Origin: Streptomyces ferrugineus | Lineage (GTDB): Bacteria > Actinomycetota > Actinomycetes > Streptomycetales > Streptomycetaceae | Direction of reading: 5' to 3' | Assembly: GCF_015160855.1 (NCBI RefSeq) | Contig: NZ_CP063373.1 | Location: forward strand, 8,531,001-8,595,000 | Length of the DNA: 64,000 nucleotides | Part shown: one piece after another, positions 9,401-17,141 of the stretch | Layout: each line of letters begins with the position of its first letter | Position numbering within the stretch: position 1 is the stretch's first letter | Position numbers and translations under genes: made by a program | The notes under the pieces: model-generated | Told to the model about the DNA's origin: nothing | Database searches by the model: none | The model's input: the letters and a program-made list of their open reading frames with translations, nothing else

Positions 9401-9922
9401 GCGCAGTTCGTCCGGCCAGCGCACATGGGCGAGTCCGAGCCGCTCCAGGCCCGGCTGGCCGGCGAGCAGCTCCCGCACGGTCACGTCCTGCTCGGGGCCG
9501 GACAGCAGCCGCAGTGGCTCGACGAACAGGTCGCTGTCCTGGTGGGCGCGGACCAGGGCGTAGCAGAGCGAGTGGAAGGTGGTCGCCTGCGGGGCACGGG
9601 CCGCGCCTATGCGCAGCGCCATGCGGTCGCGCAGTTCCACCGCGGCCTTGCGGCTGAACGTCAACACCAGGATGCGCTCGGGGTCCCCGCCACGGGCGAT
9701 GCGCGCCGCGACCGACTCGACCAGTGTGGTGGTCTTGCCGGTGCCCGGACCTGCGAGGACGAGCAGTGGACCGGCCTCGTGGTCAACCACGGCGCGTTGT
9801 GCGGCGTCCAGACGAGGGGGAGCCGCTCGCACCGCGGGGGTACGCACCAGCCGGTAAGCGCCACGGGTCCCCTGTCGCACCTGGGGGTGCGACAGGCGCC
9901 TGGTGGAAAAAGAGGAGCTCAC
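6467..9922 (-). CDS. adnA: AdnA-like UvrD-family helicase with Fe-S nuclease domain
   Basis: 1151-residue partner of AdnB. Walker A AGPGTGKTT is at about residues 57-65 and the DExx box is VYVDEYQDTDP. The C-terminal nuclease domain has VVDFKTGKQ and PQLAVYQLA, plus four cysteines spread as one Cys (NTCALQW) and a terminal CTHCAFRASC cluster, the arrangement that binds a 4Fe-4S cluster in AddB/AdnA-type nucleases. A low-complexity insert of tandem ARHESPGDD units sits mid-protein (coding DNA 8401-8518) and is unlikely to be catalytic. The 90-bp gap to adnB suggests one operon. Start ATG 9922; no close competitor. Confidence 0.9.
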   Translation of the reverse strand: MSSSFSTRRLSHPQVRQGTRGAYRLVRTPAVRAAPPRLDAAQRAVVDHEAGPLLVLAGPGTGKTTTLVESVAARIARGGDPERILVLTFSRKAAVELRDRMALRIGAARAPQATTFHSLCYALVRAHQDSDLFVEPLRLLSGPEQDVTVRELLAGQPGLERLGLAHVRWPDELRACLTTRGFADEVRAVLARSRELGLGPDALDAFARRIGRPDWRAAASFLAEYLDVLDMQGVLDYAELVHRAVLLARRPEVAARLAARYDAVYVDEYQDTDPAQVRLLHALAGGGRTLVALGDPDQSIYAFRGADVNGILEFPHAFPRADGRPAPVEVLRTSRRSGAALLAATRLLTQRMPLTRLPAVKVRAHRELAPVHEGGRVEVFTYPTPGTELDNIADILRRAHLEDGVPWRDMAVLVRAGSRTIPTVRRALTAAGVPLDIDGDDLPLRHEPAVAPLLTALRAVAAAEAADGGARHESPGDDARHESPGDDARHESPGDDARHDSPGDHVRQQESDPAGSDSTDEPAASWLDTETALTLLASPLAGMDAADLRRLGRALREEERAAGIPLPPPSDELLARALAEPERLAVHDPTYARGAQRLGALLRKARERLAGGGTAEEALWDLWEGTPWPTRLERIARRGGAAGRNADRDLDAVCALFATAARAEERIGGRGALNFLEEIDAEDIAADTLTRRAVRPDAVRLMTAHRSKGLQWRLVVVAGVQEGLWPDLRRRGSLLEADRIGRDGLAEPLTPGALLAEERRLFYVAATRARERLVVTAVKAPADDGDQPSRFLTELGVEPRDVTGRPRRPLSVAALVAELRATTVDPRVSETLREAAARRLARLAALADEDGRPLVPAAHPYRWWGMFEPTESKVPLRNRDQPVVLSGSALDQLANTCALQWFLGREVKADAPATAAQGFGNVVHVLADEVASGHTPADLAVLMERLDSVWNALAFDAPWKSAQEKDNARVALERFLKWHVMDRAGRTPVASEHDFDVTLEAGDFEVRIRGQMDRVEADGDGRAYVVDFKTGKQAPSAAEVAHHPQLAVYQLAVREGAVDEAFDGVRPEPGGAELVQLRQGAAKRDGGETLPKVQGQQPLDGPEGEWVGDLLATAAGKVLDERFTPNAGQHCTHCAFRASCSARPEGRHVVE
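8401..8518 (-). repeat. 27-bp in-frame minisatellite within adnA
   Basis: Three near-perfect 27-bp units (8424-8450, 8451-8477, 8478-8504) are flanked by degenerate partial units on both sides. Each encodes nine residues, ARHESPGDD. Two full copies are identical; one differs by a single base. Because the unit is a multiple of three, copy-number change would not shift the frame. Confidence 0.95.
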
Positions 9923-10236
9923 GTGGTTCGCCGGTCCTGGTGGGTGTGCAGGTGGTCATCGCCGGCGCTGAACGCCGTCGTTGCGGGGCGGTGGTCGGGG
10001 GAAGACGGGTGGGCCGCCCCTCGCGCGTGGAGGGTGGTGGCCGCGTGGTGAGGGGGGCACGTGCAGCCGACGCTACGCCGAGGCATGGTGCGGAAGCAGG
10101 GCTTCCGATTCATCCCTCGGGCCACTCGTGGCACGTGCGTCCCTCGACTCACGAACGTACGTCATGCCACGAACGTGCCCTCTTTCACCCATACGGATCA
10201 CAGGTCACACAGCGGGCCGTCGGATGGCGGAAGCTG
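9923..10236. other. 314-bp intergenic region upstream of adnA
   Basis: This lies between the adnA start and the stop of the alkyltransferase-like gene, so it should hold the adnA promoter (minus strand). I see no convincing gene. One perfect hairpin, GGAAG-cagg-GCTTCC-like, occurs near 10091-10107, and there are several CACGT-type half sites around 10130-10170. No clear -10/-35 pair is visible. Confidence 0.4.
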
Positions 10237-10644
10237 TCAGGTGTGACCCTGTGCGCGTTCGCCGCCGTCCCACCGCGCGCGCTTCAAGTCGAGGCGCGGC
10301 AGGTGGCCCTCGGCGGCCCTGCTCGCCTCCTTCAGGGGCGTGCCCTCCGCCCGGTACTGCTCCAGCGCTCTCAGCTCGTGGCCGGGCAGCAGGACGCCGT
10401 CCGCGCGGACCACCCGCCACCACGGAACGGCTCCCCCATAGAGGGACATCACACGGCCCACCTGCCGCGGGCCGCCCTCCTGAAGCCACTCGGCGACATC
10501 GCCGTACGTCATGACACGCCCGGGCGGGATCAGCTCGGTGACCTCGAGCACCCGCTCGGCGTACTCGGGCAGCGCGTCCGCATGCTCCGCACGGGTGTCG
10601 TCGTGGGCCTGACGGGCGCCGTCCGGAAGGCTCTCCTCACTCAT
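10237..10644 (-). CDS. Alkyltransferase-like protein (MGMT C-terminal domain family)
   Basis: About 135 residues matching the DNA-binding domain of O6-alkylguanine-DNA alkyltransferase: PGRVMTYGDVAEWL (helix-turn-helix region), GRVMSLYGG, and PWWRVVRADG where active MGMT has PCHRV. The alkyl-accepting Cys is replaced by Trp, so it should be an ATL-type protein that binds alkylated bases and hands them to nucleotide excision repair rather than repairing them directly (known for ATL1/eAtl). ATG 10644 has a GGGG stretch upstream; an ATG three codons earlier is possible. Its placement beside adnAB gives a DNA-repair neighbourhood. Confidence 0.85.
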   Translation of the reverse strand: MSEESLPDGARQAHDDTRAEHADALPEYAERVLEVTELIPPGRVMTYGDVAEWLQEGGPRQVGRVMSLYGGAVPWWRVVRADGVLLPGHELRALEQYRAEGTPLKEASRAAEGHLPRLDLKRARWDGGERAQGHT

Positions 10645-10830
10645 CCGCCCCATCCTGCCCCAATCCACCGACAATGTGACGTGCCCGCCACTGTGCGTAT
10701 CCCTCGCCCTGGGGCGGTGCTTCGGGCAGACTGTGCGCCCCCGCATTTGCACCCTGATGCCCCCGTGTGTCGGTGGAGCATGCCACCATCGTGCGGGCGG
10801 TGACTGGTGATACGAGATCAAGAAGAGACG

Positions 10831-13635
10831 ATGAAGCAGCAGGGTGCGCACCCGGAGGACGCGGAAAGCACCTCTGACGCTTCGTCGCGCCCCGGCCCCG
10901 CGGACGCCGACAAGAAGGACACCGGCGAGCGCGGCGAAGGAGGCGGCAAGGGCGAGGCCAGGAAGCCGGTCGACGCGAGCGAGGCGGGCCGCAAGGCCGT
11001 CGAGGGGAAGGCCGCCTACGACCTGGAGTTCGAAGAGGCGCACGCCGACGAGGTCGAGGGCGACGAACCGCTGCTCCCCGCGCGCGTGCACCGCCCGTCC
11101 GACTTGATGCGGCTCCTGGTGGGCGTGCTGGGCATCGCCCTGCTGCTCGCGATCGCCGCGTTCGCGCACGGCACCACCTCGGGCCTGGAGCAGGACATCA
11201 ACAAGGGCACCGGACAGGCGCCCGACGTGTTCAGCAAGATGGCCGGGCTGGTGTCCAGCATCGCGATCCTGCTCGTGCCGGTCGCCTTCGCCATCGAGCG
11301 GCTGATCAAGCGGGACGGGCTGCGCATCGCCGACGGCGTCCTCGCGGCGGTCCTCGCGCACGGTGTGACGCTCGCCACCGACCTGTGGGTCGCGCGGGCA
11401 GCCCCGGAGTCCATCCGGGACGCCCTCACCCAGCCCTCGCCCGGCGACGTCGGCTCACTCACCGACCCGGTGCACGGCTATCTCGCCCCGGTCATCGCGT
11501 ACATGACGGCCGTGGGCATGTCCCGCAGACCCCGCTGGCGTGCGGTCCTGTGGGCGGTCCTGGTCCTGTACGCCTTCTCGATGCTGGTCACCGGCTACAC
11601 CACGCCGTTCTCGATCGTCCTGACGCTGCTGATCGGCTGGACCGTCGCCTACGGCACGCTGTACGCGGTCGGCTCGCCCAACGTCCGTCCCACCGGGCGG
11701 ACCCTGATGGCGGGCCTCAGGCACGTCGGTTTCCGCCCGGTGAGCGCGGCCCGCGAGGAGGTCTCCGACACCCAGGAGACCGGCGACCGCGGCCGGCGCT
11801 ACTTCGTCACCCTCGAGGACGGCCCGCCGCTGGACGTGACCGTGGTCGACCGGGAGCAGCAGGCCCAGGGCTTCTTCTATCGCGCGTGGCGCAACCTCAC
11901 GCTGCGCGGCTTCGCCACCCGCAGCAGCCTGCAGTCGCTGCGCCAGGCGCTCGAGCAGGAGGCGCTGCTCGCCTACGCGGCCATCGCGGCCGGTGCCAAC
12001 GCGCCCAAGCTGATCGCCACCTCCGAGCTCGGCCCGGACGCCGTGATGCTGGTCTACGAGCACAGCGGCGGACACACCCTGGACTCGCTGTCGGACGAGG
12101 AGATCACCGACGAGTTGCTGCGCGGCACCTGGCGCCAGGTCAAGGCGCTGCAGTCGCGGCGTATCGCGCACCGCAGGCTGGTGGGTGACGCGATTCTGGT
12201 GGATCGTTCCGGCAAGGTGATCATCACCGACCTGCGCATCGGTGAGATCGCGGCCAACAGTCTGCTGCTGCGGATGGACATCTCCCAGCTGCTGGTGACC
12301 CTCGGCCTGCGGGTCGGCGCCGAGCGCGCGGTGGCCTCGGCGGTGAGCGTGCTCGGCCCGGACGCCGTGGCCGACTGCCTGCCGATGCTCCAGCCCATCG
12401 CGCTGAGCCGCTCCACGCGCGCGACGCTGCGCCGACTCGCGCGCGAGCGCTCCCAGCGCGAGCGTGAGGCGGTGCTGGAGGCGTCCCGGCAGTCCAGGCA
12501 CGCGCGCAGTGAGGAGACCGCTGACGACTCCGGGGTGGTACTCGACAAGCCGGACAAGAAGACCGTACGGGCGCAGGCGCGGGCCGAGAAGCGGGCGATC
12601 GACGAGGCCCTGGACGAGGCGCGCGAGGAGGACCTGCTCACGCAGATCCGCCACGAGATGCTGCGGATCAGGCCGCAGGCGCCGGTCGAGCCGGCCCGCC
12701 TGGAGCGGGTGCGGCCGCGCACGCTGATCAGTTTCATCGCCGGTGCCATCGGCGCGTACTTCCTGCTGACCCAGCTCACCCACATCGAGTTCGGTCCGCT
12801 CATCTCCAACGCGCAGTGGGGCTGGGTGGCCGCGGCCGTGCTGTTCTCGGCGGCCAGCTACTTCGCGGCGGCGATGGCGCTGCTGGGGTTCGTGCCGGAG
12901 CGGGTGCCGTTCCGGCGGACCGTGGCCGCGCAGGTCGCCGGCTCCTTCGTGAAGATCGTCGCGCCGGCGGCGGTCGGTGGTGTCGCCCTGAACACGCGCT
13001 TCCTGCAGCGCTCGGGGGTGCGGCCGGGGCTCGCGGTGGCGAGCGTCGGCGCGTCGCAGCTGTTCGGGCTCGGCGCCCACATCCTGATGCTGCTGTCCTT
13101 CGGCTATCTGACCGGCACCGAGAAGACGCCGTCGCTGTCGCCGTCCAGGACCGTCATCGCGGGTCTGCTGACGGTCGCGGTGCTGGTGCTCGTGGTGACG
13201 TCGGTGCCGTTCCTGCGGAAGTTCGTCGTCACGCGCGTGAGGTCGCTCTTCGCCGGTGTCGTGCCGCGCATGCTCGATGTGCTCCAGCGGCCGCAGAAAC
13301 TGATCACCGGCATCGGCGGCATGCTGCTGCTGACCGCCTGCTTCGTGATGTGCCTGGACGCGTCGATCCGCGCGTTCGGCAGCCAGGGGACGTCGATCAG
13401 CATCGCCAGCGTGGCCGTGGTGTTCCTCGCGGGCAACGCGCTCGGCTCGGCGGCCCCGACCCCCGGTGGCGTGGGCGCCGTGGAGGCGACCCTGACCGTC
13501 GGTCTGATCGCGGTGGGCCTGCCCAGCGAGGTCGCCGCGCCCGCGGTGCTGCTGTTCCGGCTGCTGACGCTGTGGCTGCCGGTGCTGCCGGGCTGGCTGG
13601 CCTTCAACCACCTGACCCGCAAGGGCGCGCTGTAG
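10831..13635 (+). CDS. Kinase-like domain fused to MprF-type (UPF0104) flippase membrane domain
   Basis: About 934 residues. The order is: a charged Lys/Glu/Asp-rich cytosolic N-terminus (about 85 residues); roughly five to six membrane segments; a soluble region of about 300 residues; then a second membrane domain of eight or so helices resembling the lysylphosphatidylglycerol synthase transmembrane/UPF0104 family, with GSFVKIVAPAAVGGVALNTR and NALGSAAPTPGGVGAVE. The soluble part resembles a protein-kinase/ABC1-like fold: EQEALLAYAAIAAG, VMLVYEHSGG as hinge, then AHRRLVGDAILVD and ITDLRIGE where kinases have the catalytic loop and DFG. The catalytic Asp appears displaced, so activity is doubtful. 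An ATG at 10831 preceded by AAGAAGAGA is preferred over the GTG at 10807. Substrate unknown; no aminoacyltransferase domain is present. Confidence 0.8.
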   Translation: MKQQGAHPEDAESTSDASSRPGPADADKKDTGERGEGGGKGEARKPVDASEAGRKAVEGKAAYDLEFEEAHADEVEGDEPLLPARVHRPSDLMRLLVGVLGIALLLAIAAFAHGTTSGLEQDINKGTGQAPDVFSKMAGLVSSIAILLVPVAFAIERLIKRDGLRIADGVLAAVLAHGVTLATDLWVARAAPESIRDALTQPSPGDVGSLTDPVHGYLAPVIAYMTAVGMSRRPRWRAVLWAVLVLYAFSMLVTGYTTPFSIVLTLLIGWTVAYGTLYAVGSPNVRPTGRTLMAGLRHVGFRPVSAAREEVSDTQETGDRGRRYFVTLEDGPPLDVTVVDREQQAQGFFYRAWRNLTLRGFATRSSLQSLRQALEQEALLAYAAIAAGANAPKLIATSELGPDAVMLVYEHSGGHTLDSLSDEEITDELLRGTWRQVKALQSRRIAHRRLVGDAILVDRSGKVIITDLRIGEIAANSLLLRMDISQLLVTLGLRVGAERAVASAVSVLGPDAVADCLPMLQPIALSRSTRATLRRLARERSQREREAVLEASRQSRHARSEETADDSGVVLDKPDKKTVRAQARAEKRAIDEALDEAREEDLLTQIRHEMLRIRPQAPVEPARLERVRPRTLISFIAGAIGAYFLLTQLTHIEFGPLISNAQWGWVAAAVLFSAASYFAAAMALLGFVPERVPFRRTVAAQVAGSFVKIVAPAAVGGVALNTRFLQRSGVRPGLAVASVGASQLFGLGAHILMLLSFGYLTGTEKTPSLSPSRTVIAGLLTVAVLVLVVTSVPFLRKFVVTRVRSLFAGVVPRMLDVLQRPQKLITGIGGMLLLTACFVMCLDASIRAFGSQGTSISIASVAVVFLAGNALGSAAPTPGGVGAVEATLTVGLIAVGLPSEVAAPAVLLFRLLTLWLPVLPGWLAFNHLTRKGAL

Positions 13636-13662
13636 CGCGAGGAGGCGTACGGCAGACCGCGC

Positions 13663-13698
13663 GGGTTCGTCGTACGGGCACTGGGTTCGTCGTACGGG
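13663..13698. repeat. 16-bp direct repeat, period 20
   Basis: GGGTTCGTCGTACGGG occurs at 13663-13678 and again at 13683-13698, in the spacer after the flippase gene. The surrounding intergenic region is rich in further GTACG words (13645-13830). Function unknown; could be a regulator array or slippage product. Confidence 0.8.
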
Positions 13699-13840
13699 AA
13701 GGCTACGAGAAGGCCACGAGGGCTTGTCCTACGCCGAGCAGGGCGCCGTACGTTGTAAGGGCACGGAAGGTGAGGCCTCGCCGTAGCTCGTACGGACCGT
13801 GCCCCGAGCGCCCCACCACGTACGACCGCAGGATGGGACC

Positions 13841-15388
13841 ATGCCGAAGCCTCCCCGGACGCGCGCCGCTGCCCTGACCGCCACCGCCCTGCTGCTGTCG
13901 GCCCTGCTGGCGGGTTGCGGCGACGACGGCTCCGGGGACGAGGACCTGACGGCACAGGAGCTGAGCTGGAAGGACTGCCCGGCGCCCTCACAGGCGCAGG
14001 GCGGCGGAGGCAGCCCGTCACCGCTGCCGGACGACGGCACCTGGCAGTGCGCCACGATGAAGGCGCCCCGCGACTGGGACGACCCCAAGGGCGACACCAT
14101 CGGCATCGAGCTGATCCGGGTGAAGTCCAGCGGCGACGAGAGCCGGCGCATCGGCTCGCTGATCTTCAACTTCGGCGGCCCCGGCGGCTCGGGCGTCACG
14201 ACACTGCCCGCCTTCGGCGACGGGTACGAGAAGTTGCGCACCCGCTACGACCTGGTGAGCTTCGACCCGCGCGGAGTCGGCCGCAGCGAACCCGTGCTGT
14301 GCGCGAACGACCAGCGGCTCGACGCCTACTTCCAGCAGGACTCGACGCCGGACGACGGCGCCGAGCGGACGGAGCTGGTGGACAGCACCAAGGAGTTCAA
14401 CGCGGCCTGCGAGAAGAACTCCGAGGAGATGCTGCCCCATGTGAGCACCACCGACGCGGCCCGCGACATGGACCTGATGCGGCAGGTCCTCGGCGACGAC
14501 AAGCTGCACTACTTCGGCATCTCCTACGGCACCGAACTCGGCGGCGTCTACGCCCACCTGTTCCCCGGGAACGTCGGCCGGGCCGTCTTCGACGCGGTGG
14601 TGGACCCCACGCAGAACGCCGAGCAGGGAGCGCTCGGACAGGCCAGGGGCTTCCAGCGCGCGCTCGACAACTTCGCCGCGGACTGCACCTCCAAGGTCGA
14701 GGACTGCCCGATCGGCGACACCGCCCAGGACGTCAAGGACCGCATCGCGAAGCTGCTGAAGGACCTCGACAGCAAGCCGATCGAGGGGATCTTCCCGCGT
14801 CAGCTGACCCAGTCCGCCGCGACCAACGGGATCGCGCAGGCGCTGTACTCGAAGGAGTTCTGGCCCTATCTCACGCAGGGTCTGGAGGAGGCGTACGACG
14901 GCACCGGCCGGACCCTGATGCTGCTGTCCGACTCGATGAACGGGCGCAGCGAGAACGGCGAGTACAGCAACATCGCCGCCGCCAACATCTCGATCAACTG
15001 CGCCGACGACAAACCGCGGTACACCCCCGAGTACGTGGAGCGGAAGCTGCCCGAGTTCCGGTCCGCCTCGAACGTGTTCGGCGACTTCCTCGCCTGGTCG
15101 ATGCTGAGCTGCACCGACTGGGCCGTGGCGGGTGCCGCCGACCATCCCGACGTCGGCGCTGCCGGCTCGGCGCCGATCCTCGTCGTGGGCAACACGGGCG
15201 ACCCGGCCACGCCGTACGAGGGCGCGCGGCGGATGGTGCAGGCGCTGGGCAAGGGCGTCGGCGTCGAGCTGACGTACCGGGGGCAGGGGCACGGCGCGTA
15301 CGACAGCAAGAACAAGTGCGTGCAGGACGCGGTGAACGGATATCTGCTGGACGGGAAGGTGCCGACCGCGGGCACGGTCTGCTCCTGA
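13841..15388 (+). CDS. Secreted alpha/beta-hydrolase lipoprotein, tripeptidyl aminopeptidase (TAP/SlpD-E type)
   Basis: 515-residue lipoprotein. The signal peptide ends with lipobox LLAGC (Cys about residue 27). The alpha/beta-hydrolase core has FNFGGPGGSG (oxyanion region), nucleophile elbow GISYG, and the C-terminal TAP-like domain with GDPATPYEGARRM (acid region) and GQGHGAYD (catalytic His). Streptomyces Tap, SlpD and SlpE cleave tripeptides from secreted proteins; this fits that family, with the membrane-anchored form nearest SlpD/E. ATG 13841 is chosen because it begins the signal peptide and is preceded by AGGA; the reading frame extends 14 codons upstream without a better start. A paralogue follows immediately. 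Confidence 0.9.
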   Translation: MPKPPRTRAAALTATALLLSALLAGCGDDGSGDEDLTAQELSWKDCPAPSQAQGGGGSPSPLPDDGTWQCATMKAPRDWDDPKGDTIGIELIRVKSSGDESRRIGSLIFNFGGPGGSGVTTLPAFGDGYEKLRTRYDLVSFDPRGVGRSEPVLCANDQRLDAYFQQDSTPDDGAERTELVDSTKEFNAACEKNSEEMLPHVSTTDAARDMDLMRQVLGDDKLHYFGISYGTELGGVYAHLFPGNVGRAVFDAVVDPTQNAEQGALGQARGFQRALDNFAADCTSKVEDCPIGDTAQDVKDRIAKLLKDLDSKPIEGIFPRQLTQSAATNGIAQALYSKEFWPYLTQGLEEAYDGTGRTLMLLSDSMNGRSENGEYSNIAAANISINCADDKPRYTPEYVERKLPEFRSASNVFGDFLAWSMLSCTDWAVAGAADHPDVGAAGSAPILVVGNTGDPATPYEGARRMVQALGKGVGVELTYRGQGHGAYDSKNKCVQDAVNGYLLDGKVPTAGTVCS

Positions 15389-15522
15389 GATCCCGCCGAC
15401 CCTCGAATAGCGGCAGGTCAGAGAGTTATCCACAGGCCGCAACGAGCGATTCGTGATCCGCCTACCATGGCCTGACCGCCATCCGCGGCACAGCGTGGAC
15501 GGCTTGCGAGGGGGGATGGGAC

Positions 15523-17070
15523 ATGACGCGTTTCGTACGGTGGGCGGCCGGGGCTGCCGCCGCCGCACTGTTGGCGACGGGGTGCAGCGGGGGCTCGTCC
15601 GACGACGCGGAGGCCGGTGACAGGACGAGCGGGCCGAGCTCATCGGCGGCCTCCGCCGGCTCGGCGACCCCGTTGCCGTCCTCGCTGACCTCGCAGAAGC
15701 TCGACTGGGGGCGTTGCAAGGCCGCCGCCGGCTCCCCCGCGCCTGGCGACAAGTGGCGGTGCGCGACGCTCAAGGCGCCGTTGAACTGGGCGAAACCGGA
15801 CGGCAGGACGATCGACCTCGCGCTGATCCGTGCCAAGGCCACCGGCGACGACCGCATCGGTTCACTCCTGTTCAACTTCGGCGGTCCCGGCAGCTCGGGG
15901 GTGTCCACGATGCCGTGGTACGCCACCAGCGCCTCCGAGCTGGGCAAGCGGTACGACCTGGTGAGCTGGGACCCGCGCGGGGTGGGCTCCAGTGAGGGGG
16001 TGCGCTGCCGCAGCGACAAGGAGATCCAGGCGTCCGAGTCCGTGGACATCACGCCGGACACCCCGGCCGAGGAGACGGCGTACTTCCGGGACGCGGCCGC
16101 CTTCGGCAGGGGCTGCCAGAAGTCCCAGGGGACGCTGATGGCGCATGTGTCGACCACCGACACCGCCCGCGACATGGACCTGATGCGCCAGGTCCTCGGC
16201 GACACGAAGACGCACTACTTCGGCATCTCCTACGGCACCGAACTCGGTGGCGTCTACGCCCACCTGTTCCCCGGGAACGTGGGGCGGCTGATCCTGGACG
16301 CGGTCGTCGACCCCGGCGCCGACGGGGCGGGGCACGCCGAGAACCAGGCCCGGGGCTTCCAGCGCGCGCTGGACAACTATCTGGAGTCGACAGGCCGGGG
16401 CGCGGACGCGGGCACGCGGAAGATCGTGGACCTGCTGAAGCGGATCGACGCGAACCCGTTGCCCGGGTCGTCCGAGCGCAAGCTCACCGAGACGCTCGCG
16501 CTCACCGGGATCATCAGGCCGCTGTACAGCGAGGCGAGCTGGCCGACGCTGACCAGCGCCCTGGAGGCGGCCGAGCGGGGCGACGGCTCGGAGCTGCTGG
16601 CGCTCGCCGACGACTACAACGAACGTGACGCGTCGGGGCGCTACGGCACGGGGACCCATGCGCAACGGGTCATATCGTGCCTGGACGACAAGCAGCGGCC
16701 GACCGTCGAGGAGGCGAAGAAGCTGCTGCCGAGGTTCGAGAAGGTCTCGCCCGTGTTCGGACCCATGCTGGGCTGGGACACGGCCGGCTGGTGCCACGAC
16801 TGGCCGGTGGCCGGGCAGTACGACACCCCGGAGGTCAGTGCGCCGGGTGCGGCGCCGATCCTGCTGGTCGGCAACACCGGCGACCCGGCGACGCCCTACG
16901 AGGGCACCAAGAGGATGGCGGACGAACTGGGCAAGGGCGTCGCGGTGACGCTCACCTGGGAGGGCGAGGGGCACTCCGCGTACGGGAAGGGGAGCGACTG
17001 CGTCGACTCGGCGGTCAACGCGTATCTGCTGCGGGGGACGGTGCCGAAGGACGGCAAGGTCTGCTCATGA
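15523..17070 (+). CDS. Secreted alpha/beta-hydrolase lipoprotein, TAP/SlpD-E type (tandem paralogue)
   Basis: 515-residue paralogue of the preceding gene, with the same layout: lipobox LLATGC near residue 23, FNFGGPGSSG, GISYG nucleophile elbow followed by the same TELGGVYAHLFPGNVGR segment, and C-terminal GDPATPYEGTKRM with GEGHSAYG. It is probably an extracellular aminopeptidase anchored to the membrane. A strong Shine-Dalgarno (GGGGGGAT) precedes ATG 15523. The 134-bp spacer to the first copy contains a perfect TTATCCACA nonamer at 15425-15433. The gene ends at a large terminator facing moeZ. Confidence 0.9.
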   Translation: MTRFVRWAAGAAAAALLATGCSGGSSDDAEAGDRTSGPSSSAASAGSATPLPSSLTSQKLDWGRCKAAAGSPAPGDKWRCATLKAPLNWAKPDGRTIDLALIRAKATGDDRIGSLLFNFGGPGSSGVSTMPWYATSASELGKRYDLVSWDPRGVGSSEGVRCRSDKEIQASESVDITPDTPAEETAYFRDAAAFGRGCQKSQGTLMAHVSTTDTARDMDLMRQVLGDTKTHYFGISYGTELGGVYAHLFPGNVGRLILDAVVDPGADGAGHAENQARGFQRALDNYLESTGRGADAGTRKIVDLLKRIDANPLPGSSERKLTETLALTGIIRPLYSEASWPTLTSALEAAERGDGSELLALADDYNERDASGRYGTGTHAQRVISCLDDKQRPTVEEAKKLLPRFEKVSPVFGPMLGWDTAGWCHDWPVAGQYDTPEVSAPGAAPILLVGNTGDPATPYEGTKRMADELGKGVAVTLTWEGEGHSAYGKGSDCVDSAVNAYLLRGTVPKDGKVCS

Positions 17071-17073
17071 CGG

Positions 17074-17116
17074 CGGCGGGGGCCTCGGGCACCCGTGGTG
17101 CGCGAGGCCCCCGCCG
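17074..17116. terminator. Bidirectional 14-bp-stem terminator
   Basis: CGGCGGGGGCCTCG (17074-17087) is the perfect reverse complement of CGAGGCCCCCGCCG (17103-17116), with a 15-nt loop. It lies 3 bp after the TAP paralogue stop and 25 bp before the moeZ stop on the other strand. There is no U-tract, as is usual in Streptomyces. Confidence 0.85.
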
Positions 17117-17141
17117 ACCGGAAGGCAGGACGAGCCGAGGC

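Noticed and set aside
3644..10051. A continuous open reading frame of about 2135 codons on the + strand
   Set aside because: It is antisense to adnB and adnA, whose motifs are complete; high GC makes stop codons rare in the complementary frame, and the translated sequence is low-complexity Gly/Val/Glu without motifs.
15425..15433. TTATCCACA nonamer, a perfect DnaA box
   Set aside because: Only a single copy, between two metabolic lipoprotein genes; an origin would show clusters and flanking dnaA/dnaN.
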